A DNA stretch of 64,000 bases from Trichoplax sp. H2 (GCA_003344405.1 NOWV01000245.1:28845-92844), one strand, 5' to 3'. Positions 43,901-58,973 are shown, counted from the first letter of the stretch. Made by a program: numbers and translations. Notes: a model not told the origin generated them from the letters alone.

Positions 43901-46900
43901 TTCATTTTAGGTGATTGTGGTAGGTTCAATAATTTATTTAAATTAAGCCATAGGTGGGTGTTACGATTTATCATTACCGTGAATAAAAAATATTCATTCA
44001 TACTTTTATCTAAAGTAGAGTTGTGATATGTTAAATCGTTAATGGATTTCTAATAGCGACTCTGACGATTTAAATCATTTAATAAGAGCAGAATATGTAA
44101 TGGAGATTTTCGCTCTTGTTGCTGTAAGTTGTTAAGTAACAAGTCTAGTTGATTTGTTAATTGGAGTAAAAGTGGTAAGCACTCAATAGTAATTAACACA
44201 TATTTATTCTATACTAATTATCATAAATATATTTTATACAAAATCAAGTATATTGTAAATAGAATTTTGTACTAATTTATACCGACGGAAATTGGCACAG
44301 GTATATAAGAACGTGCCTTTAATCACAGAATGAGTTCCCATATTACATTACCTAGTAGTATATTCTATACTTCGAATAAAGATAATTTATGAAGTTGTCT
44401 GGATATACTCACTGGTGAATAAGGTCTTATACTGAGCTAGTCAAGTTAATGGCGCTTATTAGCAACGGTATATTACGGTAGAGCGGTTACACTAAAAATA
44501 AAATTTGTTACTTGTGCCACAAACGACGTTGTGATAGTGGGTGATAACTATAAAATTGTAATATCGTAGTTGCAAATTGATACAGGGAGCCATGCTTGGT
44601 GCTATAATTTTAGTAGATTACTGTAATTTTGACTATTCCACAGCTTATCAGGCCTAAATATTGATTGATCAATTTACAGTTAGAGCAGTTTTAAATACGC
44701 AACAAATTCAATATATTATCGTTCATTCGGTTTAGATGTCCTACTAATATGGAACTGAAAATATATTATTATTTAGATTTCGTTAGCGAAATCAGCTCTT
44801 TTGCAAGTTAAACGATGTTATATTACCTGTTTGGAATTTAAGGTAATTAAAAAGCTTAAATTTTTAATGTGGTTTTGATGCAATTTTAATTCAATTACGC
44901 TTATTGTAAAATGAAGAGATTTAACAAAATCGTCACAGCATGTTAGACAGCAATTAGAATTGAATTAATTTAAATGCACGAGTTTAACTATATATTTATG
45001 TGCTTTCCGTAGATGGAGAAATATGATTAAATAGTAAGATGTAGTATGAGTACTTTTTAAATCATGAGAATATAGCTTCTATGCTATCGTATATATTAAT
45101 AATTCCAAAACAACACGATAAAGTCTTAGATTTACGTAAGATAAGATAGTATAATAGGAAATATAATATGCATGTGACTAATGAAACGTCGAATGTAAAT
45201 TGCTTTTGTTTGTCTTAATTGAGTTATAACTAGATTAAATAGCTTCAGGTAAAGTAGTACAACGAAATGAAACTTACATTTCCATAAATTATCGTTAATT
45301 AGCCAATCAGTAGATATATCATATCTAGGTTACAATAGTAATTTTTAAACAACGTCTTAAATCATTAAACTGAAGTTAAGAATCACACAGATATATATAC
45401 ACGCCTATCTTATCCACAACAAAGCATAGATAGTATAACTTTAGCAATAAGTTGTGACCATTTGATCTAACGTAGATTTATCTAACTTACTAATTACTGA
45501 TAACTAGCAGTGGCTAATCCTAATTCCGACGTCATTCTAATCAAGTTTCATAGAAAAGATTAGATTATGGCCAACCATTAATATCGATGGTCTTCGTAAT
45601 TTAATTTTGACGCTTTCAAATAGATATTAAGTAACAAAGTTCATTTGAAATGGATAAATTGCAGGTAGGTTGAAGATCGCTGCTAAATATTACAATACGA
45701 TGCAGGTGGCTAAAGATATAACGTACGTAATTTTAGTCGAATTATACACTGGTTTAACATCCAATAGATTTTGGAAAAGTAGATAACGAAGGACAACAAA
45801 GAGTATCTATCTCGGATGCCTAGAATAGAAATTTGAGATAGTGACAACAAAATAAGAATGGTTTAGTATTGTGAAAATAATGATCTCCTTCTAATCAGAA
45901 TTAAAATGACATATGGTACACCTTGGCTGTAATATTTAAAGAAGAAGACTGGTAATATAACTTAAATCACATCGATTTTTTGTTGATAATATATGAACAC
46001 TTTTCTTGAAAAAGCCTCCGTAAGTAAGGCTAATTTTTTTTAGTTAAATATAATAAACGCTTTAATGCTTTAGATTAGGTACATAACAAGCCTGATGATT
46101 GAGCTGAAAATTTTGCATTATTGTATAGCTATATGTATGAGAGTACAAGTTAGAAAAGAGAGTAGCTCATTTAGCTGTTATGAGAAAGAAATTACATTAA
46201 GAGTTAATGTATTTAGATATTTTCTGTAGACATTAATTGTACTACTTTTGAGAAATCCAGCAAATGAAATTATCTTGTGAACAGAAATGTTCAGTTGACT
46301 TAAATTACACTTCCTTCTGCCAGAATCTCGACTCAGAAGCACAACTCAAATCACTCAATCATTTTTAAAACTTCACGAACGATTTATCTGAAGTGGTGAA
46401 AATTTGATTAACTAAGTTTATAGCAACATGAACAGTTCCAAAAGATATTCTGTATTATATAAGTGAGAAGGCTGCATTAAGGTAATTTACATCGTTTATC
46501 GCTTTGATGCAATTGGATACATCAAATTTGTAGGAGATATATACGTCTTACTATGCGAATAAAAATTACAATCTCGCTTCAGGTAGTCATTTATGTGAAC
46601 AAATGATGCTACCAAGCAACTTCATTCTATGGCCTACGGTAAATATATATACTTTGATGTCCTCACCTTGAATTATTGAAATTGTTTATATCAGTTGATT
46701 TACGCACCAATTTAGAAACATAACTTGTTTTACTGATATTAATTACGAAGCTGATATGATGAAATTTTTATTCGAATTTAAAGCATTTTATATTAATTTT
46801 GATGGTTGCTTTGAAATTAATGGGCTGTAGATGCAGTTGTAATTAGACTCTAGAATTTTGGCTTAGGTTAGTGTCAAGAAAATAATCCTCGTGACGTTTA

Positions 46901-47340
46901 CTTTATTTCTATGTTACGTTCTATATATGTTTATATTTCATAAATGTTTTGCGGTCTCCTTAATTGTAACTTTAGTGGTTAACAGTTGATATTCTTAATT
47001 TAGGATTAGATAAACTAAAATAGTAATTGCCAACCAGTTAAACTGGATTGTATCTATCATCTCTAAAGTTGTTAAGGTTCAAAGTACAATTCCCAAGTTT
47101 AGAAAAAATGTCTTAGCAGGATAGCTTAATACGTATCTGTTAAACTATTATTAAGCATTGATTATTTTAATACTGATACAGTAAATTTAATAGGATTAGA
47201 CTATATCTAATCTGTACAGATAGAATCTCTTTAGAGTATTAATTTGGTTAATTTCTAATAGATGAGGTGACTTATGTGGTTAAACCGGTTTCAGGTACCG
47301 AAACCTATATAAGCGACAAGTTCGCTGATAATATATTAGC
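40912..47340. other. 6.4-kb AT-rich spacer, no gene seen
   Basis: The longest frames (41032-41286 plus, hydrophobic; 41531-41791 minus) have no motif or splice context and fit chance in very AT-rich DNA. Just before 47341 two small hairpins occur: GGTTTC/GAAACC near 47286-47308 and AGCGA/TCGCT near 47314-47327, with TATATAAG between them. They may belong to the interspersed repeat that follows. Confidence 0.5.
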
Positions 47341-47493
47341 TTGTAATTTTCTAGTAAGTTTTGAAGGTCTCCCTGTGTTAAACCCTATCTGCCTTGGAAT
47401 ACCAACCGATTGGTATTCCAAATAATAGTAATACAGGATAGAAATTACTCCTTCAATCCTTGTTGTAAGTTAGGGGTATTTCTAGCTCGCAGC
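47341..47493 (+). mobile_element. Interspersed palindromic repeat, copy A
   Basis: This block is alignable along its length with the reverse complement of 63846-64000. It contains a perfect 12-bp inverted repeat, TTGGAATACCAA and TTGGTATTCCAA, around CCGA (about 47395-47422), plus GTTAAACCCTA and AATCCTTGTTG blocks shared with the other copy. Two diverged copies in opposite orientation 16 kb apart indicate a dispersed element, probably a non-autonomous transposon or LTR-like piece. No protein is encoded and full ends are not defined. Confidence 0.75.
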
Positions 47494-48668
47494 AGTTAGA
47501 TATTATCTCAATTTACGCTTCTAAATGTAATGAAATATTAAAACTAATTATAATTAGAAATTAAGATAAATTCTCCTTGTTATTACATTGCATTGGTCGC
47601 ACTGAAGCATGCCAAAACTTAGGTTCTGTTTTAAAGACGGGAAAATATTTAATAAATATAATATACTTACTATCACATTATAAGTAGTGAAGAATTAGGA
47701 TTATATAATCAAAGTGCGCAGTTCCTGCCATGGTAGGTAATGCAATCGGCTCTAGGGATTTCAATCTTGGTGGAGACCATTGAATTGATGAATAGCAATG
47801 ATCAAAATTTCGTATTTATCTATTACTACCGTATGGTTTAGGCTGCCACAGTCATCAAAATGACTTAAGATATGGAAGTGTATTTTATGATAATATTTTT
47901 TTAATCTTTTAAGTATGAACTGCTACTTTAGGAATTGTTATTGTTAGTGATAACCTAAGTCGTTATGATATTATGATGATATAGTAATATGTTGCAAGTA
48001 TGTACCAAGAATACAGGAGCTTGATAGGGCTTACACTCGAAGTAGATTTGCGTATAAAATTGTTTATTACCTTGAATATTCGTATTTGATAATTCAATCA
48101 CAACAGCATGTTTTTTTTTGAAATATGTTAACAGCATAGTAAATATGTTTATAACTACTGAAAGAGTAAATAAGAAGGACTGTGATCAATAAAAAGTGAT
48201 CCAAGTTAAGACTAAATTGTGTGATAGCTTCTATCGTATATTGTGTTGAGCGAGTTAGTATTTCGCAAGGATACCAGTTACAATACCATAGGCGGGGGAA
48301 GTAGTTCTGCGGATTAAAGTAAAGTTTACTATAAGCACTGTGTTATTTTCTTGTGTCGTAAGAGTAGTTGTGGCATAGGCTTTTAGGCAATTACTTATTA
48401 GATCGATATGCTCAATAGGGTATTAGGCTCAGTCAAAGTTTAAAAACTAATTGCAATGTGCAGCTCTTGTATGCATTACTTCTAAATATCATCGCAGAAT
48501 CAACATAATTGCCGGAACTTAACAGGTACCCATAGCAAATCACTTTGCTTCATTAATGCCTATATATATCGGCTATTGGATAACATAATTTATGTCGCCG
48601 AAATGCTGTTACCAAATGACGAACTTACCAATATAATCGATGCTATTTCTTGTTAGGATTTAAATTTT

Positions 48669-51600
48669 CTAGATACCAGTTTCGGGACGAGTATTGTTGA
48701 AAGTATTGGAGCGTAATGTAAAGCTGCGACTTTTAGAAGTATTGAAACCTTTCTGCTTTTTATGAAATAATTGGCCAGAGAAGGCATAGATAACTGGATT
48801 TACCGCTGATGATAACGTCGGTAACCATGCCATCCAAAAAGCGGTAAGCCGAACGCTTTGTAGACTTCTAGGACGACGGAAACGGTACCACATGGTATAT
48901 GACCAGTAGCATCCCCAACAGATGACGAAAAAGAAAGATACGAAGAGCATCTAAATTCATATGCATGTAATAGGATGCCATGATGTATGGAGTATATAGG
49001 TTTAAATTGCAGAGAAATGAAAGAGGCAATCAGTACTTAATAACAAATATTTCTACTCATAGAGCAAAAATGGATTAAAATCGAAGCAGTTAAATATAGT
49101 CATGAAATTTGAAGTCGGAATATAGAGTATATACAGTTTATTACAGAAGATATTCGATCTTGTTATGCAAAAAAATCTTAAAAATGGGCACTCTATAACA
49201 GTTTCTAACCCTTCACAATTATAGCGATAGTGATTGAGAAAATAAACAAAACATGGATGGATTTTTAATTCACTAGATGCAAAAGGTTACTGTGAAACGA
49301 TGGTATAACTCTTGTTGAGTAATCGCCTTCATTAAATGTTCTTCCCCTATGGATTCGAAAATTTTAAGGTGATGTACAAATTGATTTTTGTAATGAATCA
49401 TTTCATGAATTTGTCAACTGATAAATGAAGCACTAAAAAGGTAGAGCTCCTTAAAAAGGAAGGAGTATCTATAATTTAACCAGCAGTTGTGACTGTTTGA
49501 CATTTTTCATATGCTTTTTACTTCACGTAAGGTAAGGTTATTAAATAGACGTTAAGAGAGAACGCCAATGCGTAGGCAAACTTTGAATTGGTATTGTTAT
49601 GGTAACCGATAATTTTTGCCTTATAATTATGAGAATCTATATTGTTGCCGAAATTCGTAATTTTTAACAGACAAATAAGTGTATTTCTATGTGATAAAGT
49701 GTCTTCAAAACAATAAGAAAAGAATCGAATTTCCTTTTAAACTTCACTTCATTACATAAATTACGTTTATCTTGTAGCTATCAAGGACTATTCTATTTTA
49801 ATTTTAAACTAATTTGGGCTGAATTCACATATGCTAATTAATAGATAAGTGTACATCGTGCTTGTATGGGTAACATACACATTGGAATATCTGTATGTAC
49901 ACAGCAACACCATCAAAACAGAAGATATATCTTGCATTCTTACTACAATTAATATGATAGAATAAAACACAAGATTAATGGAAGAAGGAAGAGCCGTGTT
50001 TTGTATTACTTATTTTAGAGTGAAGCAAGCCTTTCTCAATGAACCAAATATCATTTACATTAAAAAATTGCAATTATGCCATCATGAACCTAGTATTAGA
50101 TATGTTTCGTATGCTAATAGCTTAGGTGAATAGATTGGTTAATAAGATAACAAAATATAATTTATAGGCTACATGATTCAATTACTTAGTTAATTTCAAC
50201 GTTTAGATATTTCATTAAAGTATTTTTTTCATTAAATACTTTTAATTCTACGCAATAGGTGGGTATTATATGAATTTGACTCTGAGCACTCCGGAAATCG
50301 GAAGGAACTCGTTACGGTACTTGAACAGCTATGAAGAAATGGACATTTTTAAGAAGAAATTTCCTATTGAGAAGTGATGAATTAATTTCCTGTTTGATGG
50401 CTTGTAGTTGATTTAGAATTTGATGGTGACTACTCTACATCAAACTTGGTTGCGTTTTATATTTTATCTACGAATTGATATCTATGATAGTGTATATATA
50501 TATATACAAGTTATTGAAAATTGATATAGCTAGGATGGTTAGGACACAAAAAGCATAAGTCTTCGCTATAATTTTTTTTTAGAAGGGCGTTTATGATCAC
50601 CGTAGACTTTAAAAGATGAAAAAGTGAATAAGCTTTTTAAGTATACGCGTATGCATATCATATTTTAGGGGTTAAGGAAATAGAGAGCCTTAGACTAGAT
50701 GTACCATTTATCATAAATTCTTTCTATGTCTACGATCGATTAAAATCTGATATTTCTATTACTAATATTTAAAGTTATTTTAAGACTGTATTTTTAATGG
50801 ACTGAAGAACATGAGGATATTGCGTAAAATAAATTATACAAGAGCCGGATGTTAGTCTAGGTAAAATAAGAAAAATAGGTAAATGACTTTTTGAAAAATA
50901 ATTCCAGTATTGTCTGAAACTAATTAAAGAAGTTGATAGTTAGTTGAATTACGATTGTAATATTGCCATATGTTATTTTGCGATAGAGTTACTATAGTTA
51001 TAGCTTTATAATTTTTTTGCTATTTTCTATATTTAACATTCGCTTTAAAAAAACATTGGAGGGAATGAAGCGCAAGTTGCAATCGGTATTAAGAAAAGAA
51101 TAATATATAATGGCTAAAGTTGATCTGCATCTTTAATCTCTGCCTTTTTAAATTAATTAAGACATCCTGGACCAGGTGTAAGAGGATGTTGTTAAGTTGT
51201 TTAAATAATAGTAGCACTGGTAAAATATTAATACGAGATTAGAAGTGGTGATTGTATTTTGCTTACATATTTTTGCATGGTTCCAGTATCTTAATCAAAT
51301 CTTTTTAAATTAGAAGCGAATTAAAAACAGTAGAAAAAAGAGATAGCACGCAATTTATTGCATAACACATTAAGATTAATCAATGCTGATGATTATTTCT
51401 GTCAGTCATGACGAATAAGATAGCCAATTTAAATAGCTAATTTCAATTAAGCAATCTGAAGTGACGGAGACTTGTCGACGCAGTAGTCATTAAATTCTTT
51501 ATATACGAAAATACTGTACCTACGCAATAGTATTGCTAGTAACCGTTAGCTATTTATTTTATCTTCTCGTATATTAAAAATTGATTCAATATAAATTAGC

Positions 51601-54600
51601 TGTAAAATATTTATAATAACTTTTCGTTAAATTAGCCGCCGACAACACTGTTGGTAGAATATTGTATCATTTCTTTATAACTACGACTAGACATCGTTTT
51701 ACATTCTCAAGGTAATTATTCCATAAGATGCCATATCTGTTCCGTTTTTAAGCTTTTATGATATTTATAGATTTATTTAACTATTTAATAGATATTATGT
51801 ATAATTATTATCAGCCGTCATAAAAATTGATTAATGTAACAACATCTAGCTAAATTTTCTCCTCAGCCTAGGCTGCATACTATCAAATATTTGACTGATT
51901 TTTAAATGCGCTAATGAATTTAGATTCGGTCGCGACAATGCTACAATGGTTTCATATTTCCATATTATCAACGCGTTGGTAATATAACATAATCATACTA
52001 TTCTGTAAAAATAGGTTTTTTAATTACAGCAGTAAGTGATAGTATACTTATTATCTACTTAATGGGATAGTGATTATTTCTTCTGTATGATTATTTTTTC
52101 GTCATTGATACGAATAAAGTCAATTTTACATCTCTAATAAATAATATAATTAGACTAGCTGGCAAAATACTGATTATAATGGAATGAATACTAAAGCTGA
52201 TGAAATGAATTTCGCTTAATTCAAGTCTAAATGAATTTTAGAACAAAAACAATAGATAGAACTATCAAAGACTTATGTAAGGCGTGTAGTTCTAAAAAAT
52301 CCATTTTATTGGAAAAGGTCTGGACCCAAGAAGTAAACTGAGGAATTTATTTCCATTTCTACGTTGAATAGATATTCCTTTTATATTTTAAAAGACTGAT
52401 AAATACTAAGCGAATATGGAAAACAATTAAACTCCTAAAATTTACTGGACAGTAAGCGTTTAAAAGAAATTGATTAATTGAGATATGATTATTGATCGAT
52501 GATATGATATTATCACTTATAGTTCTACTTTTATTGCGTGTATATTTTTTTCATTGTATTTGCCTTGTATGGAAAGGTAAGATTTATACTTTTAGTACTA
52601 CTGAAATATAAGTCTATTCTTTATCATAACGATTATAAAATTAATGATGCTGTTTGATGATGAACATCCTACGGATCAAGAGTTAGATGGCATTTATTGT
52701 TATGCCATGTAGTGTGATAAATATATTATGCTAAAATTAATTCCTATTTAAGGGTTATTTGTTACTTAAGTGGGCTAAATTTAGAATCAAGGGATTGTGT
52801 AATAGTTTATGATGCAGTTGTTGGGCTATTAATGGGAGCTATATAGTATTTATAATTTTGCGCTCCTTTAGTTTATATTGCACTGATGCATCAGTAATAA
52901 ATGACAAGCTTATTAATGTCTTCTGATTAGGATTTGCACTTAATTTTATAGCGAAATAATTATTCATTTGTCGCATTAGAACTAAAAATCCACTACTATG
53001 TAAGTTCGTTCTTAAAGTAAATTTGAAAAATTCTAGACATCAATGATACTTCATGAGAAATTAGAATAAAATTATTCGAGTTTTTTGAAACAAATTCATC
53101 TACAATTAAAATTTTAATTGTGTTCAAAAGATCGATTCGGTTATAAAATTTGCTTGATTGGATTCTCGTTAAATTTTAATTAAGCCGCTACACACTATGG
53201 GTTGCCGGTTAAGTAGTAACTTTAATATTGAGTTTTATAAATTAAAACGTTAATATAGATGATGCTTTATGGGTTGGCGTAGATTTTAAGAGGATTTACA
53301 CTAAAGTAAATTCAAATTAATTAATAATTCAATATTCATACTAGCACTATATAAGCTAGTTTGAGAACTAGAATGTATTAGCTTGTGAAAAGAAATATTC
53401 GACCTATTTTGTAAATCATTACAGCTATTAAACGGCAATTATCTAACTGAAAGGTAATTAAGCTAGTGTTACTAGTTATAATGAAATGAAACAATAATAT
53501 GGTTTTTATTCAACTTTGAATAACTGAATAAAAAATTTGCATTTCTTACTGACAATATATATTTCCGCAAGATGATTGTGTCATGATAAGGTTACTATGT
53601 ATGACCGATCAGATTTTCGGTTACTAAATATTATCAAATAATTTTATTTGAGTAATAATGACTTACTCTGTTTCGTCTAGAACAATAAGACCCCAAAATT
53701 TGTTTTATGATGCTGACGGAAGCTAGTTGTCTTTTACTGTAGATATTAATAGCTGTAGTTGTGTAGATGCTACAATCAACTAGCATTAAATCAATATGGC
53801 GATAGTTCATCATAACTGCTTTAATAATAAATAGAAATTCAGGAGTTGACAAGCGGATGACAAATTGGAAGTAATTTTAAAGGGATAAATATATTCTGAA
53901 AATGTTTTCAACTATGCACTAACAAGAATTGCGCAGGTATAGCGGAAAAAACTAATAGTCGAATCGATGACTACTTATGATAGTTACTTTCCTATTATTT
54001 GGCAGATTAATTCCGTTATGTTAATGGTATGAAAATACCTTTCGTTATGAAATTTCTATTTGAATTAAATGTCATTAGTTGATAAATCAGATAGCTAGAC
54101 TTATTTACGTGTCAAACTTTAGATGGTTATGAATGATAGTCTATGAGACATAGATCTGAAAATTGACTCTTTGCGAATGGATTGGCAAATTAGAATAACT
54201 TAAGCTGTGCAAATAAGAGAAATCTATTCTGTTGTATTGTGCTTTTAATCAAAATTAGATCAATACTGATATTTGATGTTATTGATGACTCTTTTAAAGA
54301 ATAATATAGAATAGTCTCATTAAATACAATGAATACCAGTTAGAGTTAGTAAAGGTTAAATCAATAGTGTTATGACTACAGCAATTTAGCTTTTTATTTT
54401 TTATTTTATAGGACTTTTCTGCTACTTTTGCTTTCTAACGGTACCTGTCATAGGTATGGCTCGAATAGAATTTGTAGATTTTTGAATTCACGTAAGGAAC
54501 AGAGACAAAATTTCATGAACAACTACATAATCAATTGCATTGGAAGTAATATAGTAGAATAATCCATACCCTAGATTGAGAATGAAAATTATCGGTACGA

Positions 54601-56411
54601 TTGCGAAAATTTTACTCTATTTTTAATGTTGCTATAAAGAACATTGCTATATAGTACTAAATGCATTCGTTTGAGATGGCATTTAAAGGATAGTAGATAA
54701 TGATAAGATTTCATTGAAGATGAATTTACAGTTAAAATGTTACTAGATAGAGTCGATAGTCTATTTTATAATTATGATTCGTCTCATTAAGCATTAGGTT
54801 AAATAAAATATTGAGTGCCAGCACTTATACTGGCACTCAGATGCTACTGCAGTCTAATACAAAAATTCACTATAATAATGGAATATGCAGTAGTACCATT
54901 ATCCTGCTAACTTATGCTGAACAAGTTATAAGGAAGATATGGTGGCTTGATACGTATAAAAGTATTTTATGCATACTTTATTTCATGAGCAGTCGATGAA
55001 TATCCACGAATGGCATATATTTATGTCGACTAAATATTAATGAAATCGATGTATGGTAAAGAGAATAAAATGTATGATCATAAACTTTAAGTATTCTTAT
55101 TAGCCTACACTGTAAAAATATAAAATACCTTCTATTGATATTAAGAAATAAATGGGACTATAAATCTGCACTGCCAGAATTAATACTTAATCGCGCTCCA
55201 GAATGCGTGAGACTAGAATAAATTTTTTCTTTTATCCCGATGAAGTGAGCTACTCAGTTATAGTAGGAGTGTAAAATAATGTAGTTTAATAAAAATCTAA
55301 CTCAAAACTGATGGCTACCCATCTTTATTTTATGTAAATAAAAAATGTGGCGTAAAATCAAGGATTAATGAGGAAGGGAAAGTCAGTTTACTGAACGCAT
55401 GCAAGTCTTGGCAATTAATCATTTTTAAAGGTCAGCATTGTATTGGGTTAGTGTGAAGCAAGTATTGCAGTTGCAATATACGTAAGTGCCTTTTCCTATT
55501 ATTCTATTAAAGTTTATTTCTTCAATCAAATATGAAGACGATGTCGACTTGAACGGAAATTAGTTATATGGGTACGATTGAATAAGAAAGGGACTCTAGG
55601 ATAAATTGCGGTGAATTACAGGTATTTATACAATGTAAAAAATTGAATATATTATTACCGTTTTAGCCACTTTCTTTCTTTCCTTCATTAAACGGTTTCG
55701 AATAGCTACAGATCCAACTGTAGCGTGACTTTCTTTCATCAAGTGATTGAAAATGGATAAGTAGCATAGCATCATACATAGGGATGGTAAAATGTAAAGG
55801 ATGATGACGGTTAAAGTAGTATAAGTACGGCTGAAGATATGTTGCGGATCATCAAATCGGGAACAGAAGTAAGGTTTATCATAAGAGCCTGGTAATGCTT
55901 TTAAATGGACTAAGAATAGATTAGGTAGACAGATACAAAATCCAACTATCCATATGAGTAATATCGTTGTTCTAGTTCGTTTGGTGGTGCTTGCAAATTC
56001 AAATGGCTTACAAATGACTTGATAGCGATCAAAAGCTATGGCGGTTAAAGTTTGCACGCTAATACAAATTGCTAAATTGCGAATAAACATAAATACCTTG
56101 CACATTTCTTCGCCCAAGACCCATTCATTGTGATTTAGATTTTGCAGTAGTATCGACGGTGCATAAACACCGCTAATCATTAGATCAGATATAGCTAAGC
56201 TAGTAATATAATACACTGCAACATTAGATTTTAAATCTCTACGATATAATTTGACTATGATAACTAATAAGTTACCAATAAAACCCAATACCATACAAAT
56301 GCTTGATACTATAATCGAATACAGATTATTATCAAGGGAGTGATAGGGTGGAAAGGTATAGTTTACAGATACATTTTCCCATTCTAGTACAGTCGTTGGA
56401 TATAGGCTCAT
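48669..56411 (-). CDS. Rhodopsin-class (class A) G-protein-coupled receptor, 2 exons
   Basis: Exons 56411-55659 and 48950-48669 join in phase 0 (AAAACG/GTAATA ... TTTAG/ATGCTC) to give 344 residues. The extracellular start has potential N-glycosylation sites (NVS, NYT). Helix 1 carries GNLLVI; helix 2 LAISD; helix 3 starts after C104 and ends in DRY at 128-130; helix 4 has W154; a Cys in the second outer loop (C183) can pair with C104; helix 5 has the usual Pro; helix 7 has NPVIY at 302-306. In helix 6 the CWxP motif reads CWGC (262-265), so the kink proline is missing. The overall look is peptide- or amine-receptor-like, but the ligand is unknown. Placozoans and cnidarians have many such lineage-specific receptors. 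The intron is 6708 bp, much longer than others here. Confidence 0.93.
54812..54839. other. Perfect 10-bp hairpin in the GPCR intron
   Basis: TGAGTGCCAG and CTGGCACTCA are exact inverted repeats around the 8-base loop CACTTATA. The stem is GC-rich against a very AT-rich intron. It could be a small fold-back remnant or a structured intronic RNA. Confidence 0.7.
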
Positions 56412-58753
56412 TTTGAGCTTCTTTACAAGATTAAAATCGACTTTGAAAATGATAAATTTACACTACTTACGCCTTTATCTATGTTATGGGTAATAATCTA
56501 TCTTGTATCATGCAATAAAATATAGTTTTGTCAGACGTCGAGTGGAACAATTGATGTCTGACAATGAATATAAGCGTATTTGTTAATTTTTTCTTCTGTT
56601 ATTGATGATTGATGACGATATCGATGACGGCTGCAATGATAAAATAGTAAAAATTGTTTTATAAATTAGAATAGAAAGCCACAGGCCAATTTAACTACTA
56701 ATGCAGTGAACTATAAAAAAATAGATTACTGATAATAGCCAGTAACAGACGATTACGCGTCTACGGCTCTGTCAAGCAAAAATAGTAGTCTATGCCTAAG
56801 CGGTCAGAATTTTCTCAACAATAAACGATTTATTGATGATATAGATGGAGCTGATGATGACCAAAATTAGCAACAATAGAAATAATCTATTAGAATAGTA
56901 AGCTATTTAGCGATTACTTTAAAGCAGATTATGCTTTATTAATGGTGATGATTCGAAGTTTATTTTGTCATCGTTTCAGATGATTTTAATAATTTCAATA
57001 CAAAAGTTGGGCTGTAAGTACCTCTAGAAATGTATTAATTGATGTTTGTTAGTAAAATAATTGAACCAATTTGAATAATGAACAGGATAGACTTTAATGA
57101 AAGTTGTATATTTCCCTTAGATAAATAGCAAACATGGATTGATGTATTATGACAGCCAGAAATAAGTTGTCTTCAACAAAAGTACTTAATCCAGGTTTGT
57201 TTTTCGCATTCGATGTTGATAATTATTTACGAGAGAAGGTGCAATGGTTTATTTAATTTGTTTCAATGTTATGCCCTTAGATTTATGGATTGAAATCAAG
57301 TAATAGTAAATGCTAATCTGCATTGGTTTATCCAAATAGTTAAAAAGAATTAAACAGCAATAGGGAAATAGATCGTATCAATAAATTGGATAAACCACAA
57401 GGATTTGATTTTAGGTTTATAGAAACGCTGGCAGGACAAATAACAATTGATGAGCAATAGTTGCTTAAAAATATCTTCCCTTTCTCTATATATCGGTTAG
57501 GATATTGATATAGATTAAATGGTTGATCGTGTAAGAGTGCGTATAATCCAGGTTATAAGATTTAAAAGTAATTACTTCTTATTTTAGCAATCCTGCTTGC
57601 ACCTTTAAAAAGCTATGATAGCGACCAAATGAGAGAAGGAACAGAAAAGAATAATTTATCAGTAGCCAGGTAATAAGAATTTCTGCAGTAGATATGTCGT
57701 TTCTATTTAAATGATTGGATAGGGATAGTTTTATAAATGATATCAATGATAGCTGTAAGGGTACTTACCAGATTTTATATAATCAAATTTGGCAATCCTA
57801 TATTCTCAAAAGATAGGAGTGCGTATTATGATATTCCATAAAATTGATATGTATTTTGAATGTATTATACAAACAGATGACATCAGGAACTTGATCAAAG
57901 GTTAGAATATTCAATGGATTGATTTAAACCTGGTTATACATGAAAATAAAATGAAATGACTCGTCTTTTGATGATAATTGAATTAGAATATCATTGCTTG
58001 CCATCATTGTTAGTTACAGACTAAAGAATGTGGGAGTAATTGGTTGGATAGAATTGATGATCATCTGTTTCCATGCTAATTTGATTCGCCTGCAATACTA
58101 CAGAATCATATCTTGACATACGGTATTCTAGGAGCAAAGAATATGGATTCATCTGTTGCCAGCTAATATCTCTGAAAATACGTACTACATCCCTACCATA
58201 GCAAAATCGATTATATCTAATATTTATTACTATTACGGGCGTAGATCAACATTGGTATAGGCTTAAGTATGTGATTAATTGTCAGGATGAATATCTTAGG
58301 TTGAAATAATCTAATTTTATATCAATAGATTTCAAAATAGTTAAAACAATGATAATTCTTCAATATTTGAAAATAGGTCACAATGACTGATTTAATATTC
58401 ATGAAAGCATTCATCAAAATTGTCTGTACTTTTAAATTATTTAATCATTTTTTGATTCAAAATCCTTTCGTTTGTAAATTGCGGAACAAATATTAGGTTT
58501 TAAGTCACGCAAACAAATGTATACCAATCGGTATCGATGTATAGTCTTACATGTATATTTTATACATTCACAAGCAGATTTTGTCCTATAGGCGCTTTAT
58601 CCATAGAATATCGCTTTCTTATCTAATATTTTAGATTTTTAATGGATATGTATAGTATTGATACTATTTTTATTATGTGTTAATATTTTGTGCATAATGT
58701 CAGCGGTATTATTTCAGGTATGAAAGCTTGAGATAATAATAGTAACTAATAAA
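56412..58753. other. Upstream region of the GPCR gene, no gene seen
   Basis: AT-rich sequence with phrases such as GATTGATGATATCGATGACG but no exon, RNA gene or repeat array that I can support. It should contain the receptor promoter and any non-coding 5' exon. Confidence 0.45.
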
Positions 58754-58973
58754 ATATATATAAACATATCCCGATGTATAGAATGTTTCAAAACTTATCC
58801 GATACGCCCGATTAAATTCCAACTTGTAATAACTTTCTATCATTAGTACGTTTAAATGACAGTAAATATTACAATCTGCGACGCAATCATTATTATATTT
58901 TATGAATTCCTTTTATTCTTACTTGCCATGAGCAATAATTTATTTATAACAAAGAATTCATTTCTACATCCTT
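58754..58973 (+). repeat. Direct repeat copy 1 (220 bp), left of the second gap
   Basis: Matches 59511-59730 at a fixed offset of 757 bases with about five substitutions and no indels seen. Confidence 0.93.
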
